Below, in pieces: positions 33,108-44,477 of a stretch of DNA of 64,000 nt. The notes beneath the pieces were generated by a model that worked only from the letters and a program-made list of their open reading frames with translations, made no database searches and was not told the origin of the DNA. Position 1 is the first letter of the stretch, and each line of letters begins with the position of its first letter. Source of the DNA: Ischnura elegans (Eukaryota; Arthropoda; Insecta; Odonata; Coenagrionidae); NCBI RefSeq assembly GCF_921293095.1, contig NC_060251.1, positions 64,993,585-65,057,584 of the forward strand, read 5' to 3'. The translations under genes were made by a program, and so were the position numbers.

Positions 33108-34088
33108 ATAGCAAGGAATGTTGGAATTATGCTTGTAGCATAGGGATGATGCCTCCTTTTTGGGCGGTATTCACCATCGCATTCAAATCCTTTTTATTTT
33201 TGTGTATCTAATTTTCACTCGGAAAGGAATCGATAATCGCAGAATTTATAACTTTTGCTAATCCTCCGACGGGGGAGGCAAACCCAAAAGTGTGACCCTG
33301 TTTCTTCAACTAACATCACACATTCCCCTCTAAACTTGGATTGATAAGTGCTCTTGCCTTTTTTCATCAGGCAAAAGTATAGTCTTTCACTCCATAAAAA
33401 TGTAGCCCTTTGATGACACCCTTTGATACCTCTCTTTTCGTATTCACAATAATTAGCATCTTTTTCTGTCTACGTAAGTAATTCTTGCAAACTACCTTGG
33501 ATGTTTCTTACGAAGTTATGATTTTTGCGTCAACTAAAGTTGCTGGGACGATCATTGCTGTTTCTTGGTTCTTGCATATACCTCTATCACATTTGGCAGA
33601 CGCATTTTCCACGCAGAAGTTCCAGTTTGAGTTTAGTCCTGAATTTTTATTTGATGAGGAACGTAGAGATAAAAATTGGATGATATCTCTTCAGTTTAAT
33701 TTTCTTCGGATGAATTGATGAAGAAAATTTTTGATACTATTTTCCCATACAAGAATTGACGATGTCGACTAAACGCTCTCCGACGATTTCTCTTTTTTTT
33801 CCTCAGTTGTCGAGTTTCTTTAGGACTCAATCCAGCAGCCATCATATTTAGTTTCGTCCACTGGTCTCTCAACATACTTCTTCATTGGGGGGAACATTAT
33901 GCTCCTTCTTTCACTTACACGCAAAAATATCGCATAATTTCAAATGTTATTTCAAAAGTGCTTGAGTTTTGTACTTCAGCAAAAACCCAACTTTTGGCCT
34001 ATTCGCATTTTCCGTAAGTTTAAGTACTTCCTGTTGTGCCGCTAAATCCATTTAGTCATACACATAATGGAAAGGAAGCGTCACCATA

Positions 34089-34247
34089 GTTCGCACACCT
34101 TTATAGCCACACGAGAGGCCTTTTCATGAACCGTCGGCTCCTTTCCTGCGTTCTCGGATCTAAAAATATTTCATCACTTCTCTAAAAGTTGGTAACATCG
34201 ATTTGTGTTACCCCGACGAGGCGCCTAATAAGGGACAAGTCGTCTCC
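34089..34247 (-). repeat. Right terminal inverted repeat
   Basis: Inverse of 32188-32347; ends in CGTCTCC. Confidence 0.85.
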
Positions 34248-34441
34248 ACTGAACTTATTTCTGTTTCCGTTCATGGCATCGCCGATTACATTCACCAATT
34301 CCTTAAATATAATATTTCAAATCATTCTCTTAATACTGATATGAAACACGACTGTTGTATGACGCAGGCTGCTTATTGAGATTTAATAACCCGAAAAATC
34401 ATCCGTGACATATAAAAGAGCATTAAAATCATTATAATTGT

Positions 34442-34702
34442 TTAAAAACATTTCTTCTTTACCCGAAAACTTGCCCTAGACATACGGAAATGCTCTTGAA
34501 ACAGATCGTCCTGAAAACGAGGGACTATCCTTTCATAGTAATTTTCATTCCGCGGCCTATTTCTTCTGAGGCGTACGGCTAAGGGATTTCTCTTTAAGAA
34601 TCCCGCCTCACATTGAATTAAGCCGAACAAATTGTTCATAATATCATCGTCTTCTGCAATTATAATCGCCAGCGCTTCTACTGGAATCGAATTACCGCCC
34701 AT
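34442..34702 (-). pseudogene. Harbinger transposase N-terminal fragment
   Basis: The frame holds NENYYERIVPRFQDDLFQEH and FRMSRASF, the 'Y.D..F..HFRMSR.TF' signature near the start of PIF/Harbinger transposases. It ends at a possible donor (TTCGG|GTAAAG). It lies downstream, in the minus sense, of the C-terminal part at 35340-36110, so the two are not a simple continuous gene. Probably a second relic or a rearrangement. Confidence 0.6.
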
Positions 34703-35339
34703 TTTGAATTGTGTCTGCTATTTGGTCACGTGACTGATCACTGCTCAGCAACCGTTCAGCAGATCGCAACCAGCGGTCGCTCATCGGTGAGAGATCTCTT
34801 GATCCCGGTGAGTGTCTGCTGAATGCGACCAATGAATATAATAATAAACAACTAATCTCTATGTGAACAAATATGAACATTTTTTATGTTTCTAATGCTC
34901 ATCTACGGTCGACTTCGCACATACTGTACTTTACCGTATACATTTGCGATGGATGACGGGATATTAATTGATATTGATGTGCTGATTTCGCTTGTGGAAG
35001 CAAGACTACTATAATGGGACAAAACCTTGGAGACATTTAAAGACTGAAATGCTACTAGAGATAGATGCGTGCAGACAAGTTTGCTGCACACTGAAAGATG
35101 ACTTTGAGGAAATGGAAAATCTAGAGAAAAATGTATTCGGTAAGTAGTACTGTGAGTGTGAGCATTCATACTTTATTAGTTACTTGTATTGCCAAGCCTA
35201 CAATTTTAGATGCACAATATTATGTACATGAAAATTGAAAGTTAATAGGGTCAAAGTTTTTGTGTAAAAAAATAAATACTGTCTATGATTGGGGTAAATA
35301 ATACTCCCTTTAGTGTCGTAAATCCAGCATTAGTACTAC
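34703..35339. other. No recognised feature
   Basis: AT-rich spacer; the ORF at 34903-35169 has no family signature. Confidence 0.4.
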
Positions 35340-36110
35340 TCATATCTTATTCATTTGCCAGGGAACACCACCAACAGGCGTTTCAAAATATTTGCATAAT
35401 ATGTTTCGCTCAATGTTATCTTGAAGACCACCGCGTACTGTGGGCTCTTTCGAATTATCTTCAAGACCGGTATTTACAGTAGTATCTTCTAGCAAATAAC
35501 CGTTCCGGTCACGAACAAAATTGTGAATAACAATGCACGCTTTTATAATATCAACTGCAAAATTGGGATCTACGTTTATCGGCCTGTGGAAGATACGCCA
35601 TTTGTTTGTCAATATTCCAAAAGCACACTCGACGTAACGCCGAGCTCTGCGTAAACGATAATTGAATATCCTCTTTGGTACAGTTTAACGTATTCCACCG
35701 TATGGACACACCAAATGTCTGTGAAGCCCAAACGCTTCATCTCCAACAAAGTAGTATGGATCTTTCGGGGATTCTATTCTCGGAAGGTATTTTTCTTCAG
35801 GTATTTCTAATGTCTTTTCCAATACCGATTGACATAAAGTAGATTGCTTGCAAATGGAGGGATCGGAATGTATACCATAGCTTCCAACGTTAGCGTACAT
35901 GAATCGGTATTTTGAATCCGCTGCTGCCATTAATGCCACAGAGTATGATATGAGAATGTAATAAATCTTTCTAATTAAAATACATGGATCCACTTGGCAA
36001 ATTATGCGAGCGTGCTTGCCATCAGCCCAGCACTTAATGTCTACAATTCTTATGAAAAGAAATGTGAAAAGTCTGTACCAATCCTTCAATTACACTTAGA
36101 CTCGTTTAAG
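35340..36110 (-). pseudogene. Harbinger transposase catalytic domain, decayed
   Basis: The minus strand reads DIKCWADGKHARIIC (first Asp), VALMAAADSKYRFMYANVGS, YYFVGDEAFGLHRHLVCPYG (second Asp), then after a stop RRARRYVECAFGILTNKWRI (Glu) and ACIVIHNFVRDRNGY. This is the DDE_Tnp_4 order. Damage includes a TAA after PYGGIR (about 35685) and altered residues around the first Asp. All three acidic residues can still be seen. It is more diverged from the 1871-3294 transposase than from the 'VGSYG / GDEAFGLH' subgroup, so it is a separate lineage. Confidence 0.8.
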
Positions 36111-36239
36111 GCTTTTAGATTAACGAAGAATCATTTTCGGCGCAATATCCGACTATGTTGATTAGCAACCCTGAATAAAAGTCATAAGCGTCATAAATCG
36201 AGAGAATTCAACCTTCCTGATTTCCGTGCTCTCATGCGA

Positions 36240-36921
36240 ATTGCACTCAATGTAATGCAAGGAAAGTACAAGCCTTTTATGACATCTCTGAATATGAATT
36301 GGTCACTTTCTATCTCTATCAGTCCTTCCATTCGAAAGAATTTTGCCCATCTCTCTCTCCATTTTGCTGGAGCTTATTTCAGTCGAAGGAATGCCTTTTC
36401 CAGTAAGCACACTTTATTTTCACTTTACCCTTTGTTGATTTAGGCACTTTCATGAAGATTTCTTCATCCAGTTGACCATTCAGAAAAGCCGTTTTCGCAT
36501 CAAATGTCTTAATGTTCTTGCAGAAATTGCAAGTAAAATCCTCAATGATGCGGTATCATTTATTGGACTGAAAGTGTCCTTAAAATCTAGATTTCCTTCT
36601 TTCTGTTGGCATCCTCTCACCACCAGTCTTGCCTCGTATCGACCATATTATTTTCCTTTTAAATATTATCGAGTTTGTTAAGATTTGTTTTCCTGCTCCT
36701 CTTTCCTTTTTCACGATCTCCCAGGTATAGTAACGATCTCCCATCTTCAGTAAGGAATCTTTTTCCTCTTTGAGTGCAAGCTTCCATTTCTCTTTGTCAT
36801 CTGTTTCCACGACTTCACTATTAGTTAGCAATACCTCATCTGCCTCACATCTCATAGCATAGTTATAGTATCTTGAAGTTGTTCTTAAGTTCACCTTACT
36901 TTGCGGGTATTTGCGGTACAT
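36240..36921 (-). pseudogene. Copia-type pol fragment (start of RT), frameshifted
   Basis: The frame from 36921 carries KEKWKLALKEEKDSLLKMGD and YTWEIVKKERG, the segment before the RVT_2 domain. After frame changes the strand still shows TFSPI, NIKTFDAKTAFLNGQLDEEI and FMKVPKS, the 'FDVKTAFLNG.L.EE..M' RT block. No YVDD box or LTR is found. The sequence differs from the 14851-21656 element, so it belongs to another Copia family. Confidence 0.72.
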
Positions 36922-37099
36922 TTTGGGTATTGAACAAGCTCAGGATTGTATCTGGAAGCCATATATCCACCACTTTGTTTAATCACAATTTTTTTAAATA
37001 TTCGCCGATGGAGCTGGATACGTAGATGAAACGACTGCGGGTTAATGAAATATATAGATGAGATTTGAATTCGTTGTACGAAATAGGTTGTCATAAACT

Positions 37100-37410
37100 A
37101 AAGGTATTTAAAAAAAGATATGCCTTCTCGCCTCCTGGAATGAATTCCTATCTTCCAAGTCTTTAGTTTTCTGCACCCTTTTCATAAACTATTATATAAA
37201 CTCTGTGGTATAATTCAAAATTAAATAAGCAGATACTTCGCCTTGGGCTTAGTGAGACCGAGACGGTGCGAGATGTGAAGTGGGGGAGTGCAGAATCCGG
37301 ACTCTTTTTAGGTTTAGCCTATCTTGGCGCCGTGCCCAGAGTTGGGGAAGTTTCGAACCCTTCCTGTATTGTGCTCACCCACACTTTTTTGCCAACCCGC
37401 GTGTTTGTTT
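37100..37410. other. No recognised feature
   Basis: Nothing beyond short ORFs. Confidence 0.35.
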
Positions 37411-37458
37411 TCTTCGGGGAGGACGAACGAGTTGTTTGGTCGTCGAAATTCCTACCCC
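37411..37458 (+). repeat. 48-bp direct repeat R2, copy 1
   Basis: TCTTCGGGGAGGACGAACGA...GTCGAAATTCCTACCCC. Copy 2 at 37899-37946 differs at only two positions. Confidence 0.85.
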
Positions 37459-37898
37459 TGAGTAAACATAATTTTTCTCACTCGACAATAAATTCTATTG
37501 AATACTTGTCAGGAGTGAAACTCTCGAATGTGGATTAGTACATGTTTTACGGTTGTTAGGCAAACAGGCTAAATAAAAGTTATGTTCCACCTTGAACAAA
37601 TAAGTACCTTAATTTTCTTAATACTTTTTCAACAAATTCTGTTCAACCCTCGAATCTTGGAGTGAGTTTTATCAAGTCTTTTCCTCTTTTTCCTCTCCTC
37701 CCCCTCTACTTTGTTTACTTTGTTACGAAAAGTATGGGACGGGTTGCGATACATCCTTCATCGCCAACGACGACGCGACATGAATTGATCTTTTTTCTGA
37801 TGACGATTGAGAAGTCACCAGTTTTAACTTTTGATTTCAAAATTTCATTCACTCCAAATCAGAGAAATATAGAGTAAAATTGGGAAATGCTATTGCTT

Positions 37899-37946
37899 TC
37901 TTCGGGGAGGACGAACGAGTTGTTCGATCGTCGAAATTCCTACCCC
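37899..37946 (+). repeat. 48-bp direct repeat R2, copy 2
   Basis: Same 48 bp as copy 1, 488 bp further on; the flanking sequences do not match. Confidence 0.85.
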
Positions 37947-40089
37947 ATTTATTCTTAGAGAAACACTGATTGGGCGATTGATCGTTCAGCTCCTCATATG
38001 TAATGATTATCATCCTCCGGAAGAAATCCGGATCGACGCGGAGTAAACCCCTGAGGATCTGCATCTTCATTTACATCAACCCGCGGAAGCCTTCGTTAGG
38101 ATTTTTAACCTCGTAGGAAATTATTTATAACAAATTGGAAAACGGTGAGTATTGAAATAAAAACCAGCGATTGAAATACTTGTTTGGTTTGAGTGAGTAG
38201 TTTTTAAAAAATACCTCACGACACAGCTGACTCAAACGACCATAAATGATTTACAAATCATCCTATAATATCTGGAATTTCATTTCAGGTTTTATAATCA
38301 TAGAATTAATTGGGGTATATGATTTTAATGTGATGAATTAATTCAACAAATGCTCAGTACTAGCTTACATGGATACGTTTTCATATTTGTGGCTACTATA
38401 CTAAGACTAACGACGACATTAATTTTCAATAAATGACATGATTAACCGTCTAGAATTCTGAGTTGTTTTGGTGCATCTCTTTACTCCCTTCTCATACCAG
38501 CCTTGTTTCACTTATACGTAATTACTCTCTGTCTCTCATCCTTAACAACTCAAAATGTATTTCAGTGATTTTTATTGCACTTTTCAGCATAAATATAATC
38601 AATGAAACCGTTGATGTATTTCTTTCCAAATTTCTCTCTCATGCACGAACGATTTTACTACATGTTGCTTCAAAGCAACTCTTGGCCGCTAGTAGGCTAC
38701 TTCAGATTTATCCGCTGTAAATGAATAGTTCATTCTAACTTGACTCTTTAAGCCTGCAAGTACTTTTATTATTCACATCACTAACTATATTACTTTTATG
38801 GTTGTATTGAATTTATTCATACACCCTGAAGATACTGCACAATTTTTCTTTCAAATTAAAAATTTTAAAGTGTAAAAAGTCCCTTACTTTCACCTTCAAT
38901 GAACAGTGAATGCTATTCTAACGGTACTTCGTGATCATTTGCAATGGAATTGAACAAAGCCATTTTTCCAGTCGTGAAGTACAAGTTTATATTACAGTTA
39001 GAACATTTGACCTGAGTAGAGCCCTTTCTGCAAAATTTGAACCTCCCCTTGGATGAATACTGAAGCGAATGATGGAGCCCATCATCTTCAATTTCCTCTC
39101 ACAGGTTATGATAGGGGCGCCGAAATGGGTACATGGAATAATCACATGCGATTTCTTGCTGTTATTGACGTCTTTGATTCAGCATCCACGAATTTACCGT
39201 TGCAGCATTGATGCACCAGAATATGAGTAACATTTCCTACATCTAATATCTACTCTAGCAAATTCAATTAGCATGTCATTTAGGACAGATTAAATTAGAG
39301 CTAAATTAACCGCGATTATTGTGCATTGACTAATCTGAGAACGACTCGCGCTGTTGTAGGATAATCGCAGTAATAAACCTCCACGCGTCGCGCTGCGGTA
39401 AGCCTTCGCAAGATGATATTTTCCGATCCTGACCTCAGCAACAAAGTATCGCGATGTATAACATACTGCAGTTGGTATCCTGTAAAAATTGAGCTTTCCG
39501 TTAATGATTTTGTGGACGATTTTCATCTGTTAAGTGTATATTGAATATGTTTTCATACGCCTTAATCGTCTAAATGCTTTATGAGTGCGTGTACACCGTC
39601 CACCTCTACCTCCATTTGTATGTCGTGTTCCATTTTGTTTACTGATCTCCAAGCTGATGGGAGTCTCGTAATATTTCGGTTACCTTGAACCGATATCGAA
39701 CTTGGAGGTCGATTTAAGGTCACAGGTGGTTGTCTTTTAGGTCAAGGTCAGTTTTAGGATACGAATAAACCGTTCCACGACGTCACGGAGGTGAAGATCG
39801 TTCTAGAGGAGAGTTTTAATCTGCAGCCCCAAGAATAACTTATAACAATAGAGAAATTCAAATTTCGTAGAGGAGCACAAGTGGCACCACTCCACTTTTT
39901 GGGAAACGTTTTATACACCCAGTGCCTTCATAATTTTTCCCTTTATTACTACACATAGATCACCTGACTCTGCACCAGTTTCATTCTCTGAACTTTAAGC
40001 AATGGAATGCTGAAACCCCTTTCCTTATTGTAGCCAACGAATTGCGCATCATCTTGAGAAGGAACTTAAGTTTTACTAAACTCTTAGAA
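37947..40089. other. Two-kilobase stretch with no recognised feature
   Basis: AT-rich, short ORFs only (longest about 85 codons, hydrophobic or low complexity). No inverted or tandem structure that I could detect by eye. Confidence 0.45.
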
Positions 40090-40345
40090 CAACCGGGATG
40101 AGAATCATTGTCAGACTGTTGATTGAAAACTAAACTTAAACTATTTTATAAATTCAAGAGCAGCTTATTTTTCGACGACGGCAGCCATATCTTACGAACA
40201 CCAACATATTACGGTAGATTAGATCATAAAAAAAATAAAATAAAAGAGATGTACTGTGGAATAGATAGATTTAGAATGTCATTTTTTCATGATCGATAAG
40301 AGACTATAGCGACAGCGTTAGGACTTATAATTGCTACACTACCAG
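40090..40345 (+). pseudogene. CR1/L2-like non-LTR element, 3' coding tail
   Basis: Reading across small shifts gives LKLFYKFKSSLFFDDGSHIL, RTPTYYGRLDHK and GIDRFRMSFFHDR. It matches the tail at 42000-42480 (YLTNANMLLKVRSYK, CRTDRFRMSFFPRSIRDYN). This is the 'RTD.FR.SFFPR.IR.WN' end of such RT proteins. 5'-truncated. Confidence 0.65.
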
Positions 40346-40419
40346 TCAACCAACCTGATAGCAACCGATGATAAAATCTTCACGGGAAATCAGCCGGGCA
40401 AGGATGGACATTGTTGTTA

Positions 40420-40453
40420 ACGTTTCAATGGCCTTCTCTGCCATCGTCTTCAG
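40420..40453 (-). ncRNA. Hammerhead-like motif, degenerate
   Basis: Minus strand CUGAAGA (40453-40447), one C, stem GAUGGC/GCCAUU, then GAAACGUU. Stem II and the core boxes are good; stem I partners are absent. Confidence 0.35.
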
Positions 40454-40567
40454 GGCGAATGATGGACCTGGTTATTGCCGGGCATATATACACCGTTGGG
40501 GAGGTCAAGTCGTCTGTGATTGGTCAGTTTTTTTAGGTCAGTTTTTGAAACGTTGGCAGCAATGTCC

Positions 40568-40858
40568 ATTTAAGTATACCGGGACTAGCCACGGTGATGA
40601 CTTTTTACGGAGTCACCCGCAATGCACAAATAGTGCGAAAAATCCACAGAGGAAAAATCATTCGCCATGACCGGGATTCGAACCCGGATCCCTCGATTTC
40701 CGGACAGGGTGGTATGGACTGCTGAGCATATGATGCGACTAGCAGTCCAGGTCGTGCGCATGGCGCCACAGCCGGAGAGCAAATTTTCGCACTATTTGTG
40801 CATTGCGGGTGAATCCGTAAAAAGTTATCACCGTGGCTAGTCCCGGCATACTTAAATA
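40568..40858. repeat. Inverted repeat A/A' with about 75-bp arms
   Basis: The left arm about 40568-40642 (ATTTAAGTATACCGGGACTA...) is the inverse of about 40784-40858. Between them sit a half-SINE (tRNA B box on the minus strand, GGATTCGAACCCGG) and block C. Confidence 0.85.
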
Positions 40859-40980
40859 AGTCCAGAGCGAACACCTCTCGTGTTCAAAGTTCGGGCTTAG
40901 CTCTCCGGCTGTGGCGCCATGCGCACGACCTGGACTGCTAGTCGCATCATATGCTCAGCAGTCCATACCACCCTGTCCGG
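40690..40980. repeat. Inverted repeat C/C' with about 80-bp arms, interleaved with A/A'
   Basis: Block 40690-40783 (CAGGGTGGTATGGACTGCTG ... CTCTCC-type end) is inverted at about 40901-40980. The pair overlaps A/A', producing an interlocked palindrome A-B-C-A'-C'-B'. Confidence 0.85.
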
Positions 40981-41012
40981 TATAGTCCACAAATTTCCAT
41001 AGGGGAGAATGA

Positions 41013-41086
41013 CGCCTCGGTAGCTTAACTGGCTAAAGCACTCTGCCGGAAATCGAGGGATCCGGGTTCGAATCCCAGTCAAGGCG
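41013..41086 (+). repeat. tRNA-derived SINE head
   Basis: 74 bp with acceptor arms CGCCTCG and CAAGGCG, A box TAGCTTAACTGGCTAAAGCA and B box GGTTCGAATCC. The anticodon and T stems have mismatches, so it is not a functional tRNA gene. The B-box half is repeated in inverse at about 40655-40700. The downstream TTTTTCCTCT.TGGATTTTTCGCAC stretch is shared by both. Confidence 0.7.
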
Positions 41087-41279
41087 AATGATTTTTCCTC
41101 TATGGATTTTTCGCACAGCAATGTCCATCCTTACCCGGCTGATTTCCCGTGAATATTTTATCAACAGCATTCGCCGGGAAAGCACCAAATCCTTCTTCTG
41201 ATAGCAACCGTTGATATTAACATATTTTAACAAACTATTAGCATATTTTCATGAGTGATGCTGGGACGAAAGTCCATTA

Positions 41280-41690
41280 TGCTGGAGTGTGCAAAAGAGT
41301 TTTTATATTTTGACGTGCATAATCTGAAGTGGTATGAGGGGAGGCAGGCGCGCGATTTCGCTCGGCGGATGTTTTGAGAGCGTCGGTTGTGGCCTCGGAG
41401 GAACTCCAGGGGGAGGTGCACAGCCTCCCGGAGGGATGGAAGCGGAGGGTTTGCCAGGAGAGGGGTGTTGTGCGCGAGACTCCCGCTGGGGGAGGGGGTA
41501 GGGGGAGCGGTCGTCTCCGTATGCACGCCACCGCGCGCCGTTGACATTCTGGCCTTTCGCCTTAATGAGGAAGTGTGACGTCAGTCCTCTCCGTCGCTCT
41601 CACGCAACAATCTGGAGCGTGGAGGCGGGGGTGGAATGGTGGGGACGGTGGGCAGCGGGATACAGGAGGGTGGGGGAAGCGCGGCCATGG
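41280..41690. other. GC-rich islet, no recognised gene
   Basis: CpG-rich sequence with overlapping ORFs on both strands, none recognisable. Just right of it two similar short blocks (GGAGGTTGTGGTAAACATTCTCAA near 41770 and GAGGAAGTTGTGTAAACATTCTCAAA near 41845) form a small direct repeat. Confidence 0.35.
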
Positions 41691-41999
41691 AATCAGATCA
41701 ACGTAAGACAGCACACAATGGCATGAATTCGAAAAGCTGGGCAAAACCTCCAAAACCTTTTTTTTACCTAGGAGGTTGTGGTAAACATTCTCAAGTAAAG
41801 TATATGGAACTCTTCTCGGGTTTTCCATCGGGTGAGCCTTTTTTGAGTGAGGAAGTTGTGTAAACATTCTCAAATAAACTGTATTCTGTAAGCTATAACA
41901 TTCGGGGCACCCAATTAAAGACAGTTAAATCCATGAAATATCTAGTCGTTAGAGTCAAGAAGATCTATAGTGGAATAAACATATTCGGGAAATAACAGG

Positions 42000-42480
42000 T
42001 GAAGCTAATCGTAAAATGGGGTTTGTTAGAAGAATATTAGGAGGGTGCGGCGACAAAGTGAGAAAAATTAGCTACCTACTTCTCCCTCGTTAGACCACAT
42101 TTAGAATACGCTGCCAGTGTTTGGGACCTTCATGAAAAAGGCTTAATAACACAGTTAGAACGCGTGCTAAGAAGAGCTGCCAGGTACGTGAAAAGTCGTT
42201 ACGATATTCTTGTTAGTGTAACTGACCTCTTAGATAAACTTGGATAGGAATCTCTGTCAGACCGTACATTGTAAAATAGACTAGATAATTTTATATAATT
42301 TCAAAATCAGTTTCTTTTTTAACAAAGTTAGTCATATCTTACGAACGCCAACATGCTACTGAAGGTCAGATCATATAAATAAAATAAGAGAGATAGACTG
42401 TAGAACAGACAGATTCAGAATGTCATTTTTTCCACGATCAATAAGAGATTATAACGGTAGCGTTAGAACTCACAAATAGA
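42000..42480 (+). pseudogene. CR1/L2-like non-LTR element, C-terminal fragment
   Basis: Across shifts it reads NRKMGFVRRILGG, YFSLVRPHLEYAASVWDLHE, RAARYVKSRY, SVTDLLDKLG.ESLSDRTL and CRTDRFRMSFFPRSIRDYN. This is the region downstream of the YADD box, homologous to KKLGFVKRIVG and LVRPHLEYAASVWDP at 58187-58402. Several stops and shifts; 5' end lost. Confidence 0.75.
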
Positions 42481-42739
42481 TAAGATGACTTGTAGTGTAG
42501 CCTACTAACTTATGTATAACTTAATGCATGTTTTTGAATTTTATTATTATTTCTAACAGCATGTGGTAGTGTAATGTATTAGTATGCGTGACGTTTTTTG
42601 GACCGCGTGGTGTGCATGTGGGAGTCCTATTGCATGCTGCATACTGGTGATTGAACACCCCCTGCCAAACACCCTAGAGGTGGTTCGCAGGGTATTATGT
42701 ATATGTATTGAAATATTCTCGGATTTTCCACCGAGCGAT

Positions 42740-42800
42740 TTGCTTGTAGGCCGACGTTTCCATGGATGCCTCTGCCATCGTCCTCTGGGCATGACAATCC
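42740..42800 (-). ncRNA. Hammerhead-like motif with GUC triplet, core damaged
   Basis: Minus strand: CAGAGGA (expected CUGANGA, one mismatch), stem AUGG/CCAU, GAAACGUC, then GGCC. A second short motif GGTGGAAAATCCGAGAATATT lies just downstream, as in the 32983-33107 copy. Confidence 0.35.
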
Positions 42801-43024
42801 GAAAACTGTGCCTTTCTCACGTAGTGGTCTGTTACGCGACAAAAGTTCTCAAGTTCCTTCTGATCGGCTCGCGATAATTTTCTGCCCTTCTTCCTTAATT
42901 TTTCGTCATGCTGGCAGTGCTGTAGTTGGGCCGGTACGGCGTATCCCCTAAAATACAAACTCATTATTAGCGTACCGGTTAAAACTACCTTTTAAATCAG
43001 TAAAAAAATCCCTACTGAAAATTT

Positions 43025-43800
43025 AATTGAGCTCTCAAATTTATCTTTTCTTTTTCAAAGAAGAGACAATTACCGAAGCTGACAAGACTATAAAACGTAG
43101 CATCCGAGTACTGGAGTCCATGATATCTTCTCCAGGCTCTCATGTTGAGGACGCAACTAAAGCAGATAAAAATAAGGTCTTTAAAGACATTGCGGTGCAC
43201 AACAGCCATAAAGTTGTTCAAATAAATAGTGGCCAGTTTTACCGAAGTCTGGCTGAAAATCTCAAACACAGTCTTGTCGCCAATCCTAGCCATGCATCCC
43301 ATATAGGTTCTCAGACCAAGCAAATCAGCACAGAAAACGAAAAGTAGCTGAGGACTGAATTAATTATTGTCGAAAGATCTTGCTCTTGTAGCGACAAAGC
43401 ATTGGCTACAAGATACTGGCATAACTTGCGGAGATAGGAGCATCTCTAATATATGTGAGGTTTTTAGACTTCACGACAAGAGAAAATAAATTCAGGCATT
43501 CAGGGAATATGTGGAAACGAAAATGAAACCTAAAGACCTTCAAATTTTACTAGAAATAATTGATTCAATTCCAATTTCCATATCAGAATGCGAAAGAGCA
43601 ATCAGTGCTACGAAATTATATTGTCACTAAAAAAAGGAAGGGTTTGTTGGTGGAACGAACTGGAAGACTAATTTTCCTCAGAATTGTTTGGCCGCCATTG
43701 GAAAAGATAAATCCAGAAATTTATGTGTAGTCTTGGCTCAGATCAGGAAGAAGATCAGCTGAAGAAACAGCGTGTCGAAAATGTGAACCCACTCAACGAA
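43025..43800 (+). pseudogene. hAT transposase C-terminal remnant
   Basis: An open first part (43027-43347) is followed, across shifts, by LVATKHWLQDTG, QILLEIIDSIPISISECERA, ISATKL and, near the end, INPEIYV.SWLRSGRRSAEE. This is the C-terminal dimerisation region pattern of the KIAA1586/ZMYM-like hAT group ('IP.S.AECER.FS..N.I...R..L......' then 'P..YV..WL..GR.SA'). Stops and shifts show it is dead. It is unlike the BED exon at 13035. Confidence 0.6.
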
Positions 43801-44477
43801 GTCCACTACGAGTCCATGTGGAACCTCCTTAAGTGATTTTTGGCGAATACCGCCTTCATTTTTTCCCAACTATAGCAGTGCAAGCTCGGTCACCAACAAA
43901 TTAAACGGAGGCCTCAAGCAATTCATCCGGCGGAAAACCCGAGAAGATTTCATCAGTATTATTCGCCGTGAAAGAACAAAATCACATTATCGACTACATT
44001 TTTGATAACTTGCGCGTATTGTATCTCTTTTTTCGCCCTAAGATTAGATTTTAAGTGTCATTTGTAGGATGGATCATTTAAGTGCTTCTTGGTGACTTAT
44101 TATAATGTTTATAATATCGATTATCGAGATAGAAAAGGAAATATAGCTATATCGCATCCACACGCCTGCCGTGTCGCCGTACTCTCCACCGTCGGAACGA
44201 AAGTCCCCCGCACGTGCGGTGCACGCTCGAAAACAAAAAATTCAGAAGCTTAGTTATAGAATAGCACGGTATAAATCACTTTGCAGAACTCAGTGATGTA
44301 GCTTCATTTTCTTTACGCATATGTAAAAAGTTGCCTAAAATCATGGTCCATCATTTTCTTTTGTACTTATGGTGAGTAATAATAAGGTTTAATCTTCGGA
44401 ATAGCACCAAATGTAAGAGACAGGATTGAACTTTAAAATAGTGTAATCTTTTTTACATGCTACGTTTCAGTTCATTA

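Larger units (their letters stand above)
32188..34247. mobile_element. 2.06-kb DNA transposon with 160-bp terminal inverted repeats
   Basis: The left arm (32188-32347) begins GGAGACGACTTGTCCCTTAT; the right arm (34089-34247) is its inverse, differing at only a few positions. Inside, a minus-strand relic frame (about 33600-33330) reads SAKCDRGICKNQETAMIVPA, a stop, then a Lys/Arg-rich stretch and KGVIKGLHFYG. It faintly recalls an uncharacterised protein family I associate with insect transposons, but I cannot name it. No target duplication is evident. A hammerhead-like palindrome lies inside at 32983-33107. Confidence 0.75.

Noticed and set aside
34442..36110. One continuous Harbinger transposase gene
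   Set aside because: The N-terminal motif lies at lower coordinates than the catalytic part on the minus strand, the wrong order for one gene.
40655..41086. tRNA genes suggested by GGTTCGAATCC boxes
   Set aside because: Anticodon and T stems contain mismatches and the sequence continues into a repeated tail, so these are SINE heads, not tRNA genes.
43012..43323. Minus-strand 103-codon ORF as a gene
   Set aside because: It is the shadow of the plus-strand hAT remnant, whose motifs are recognisable.
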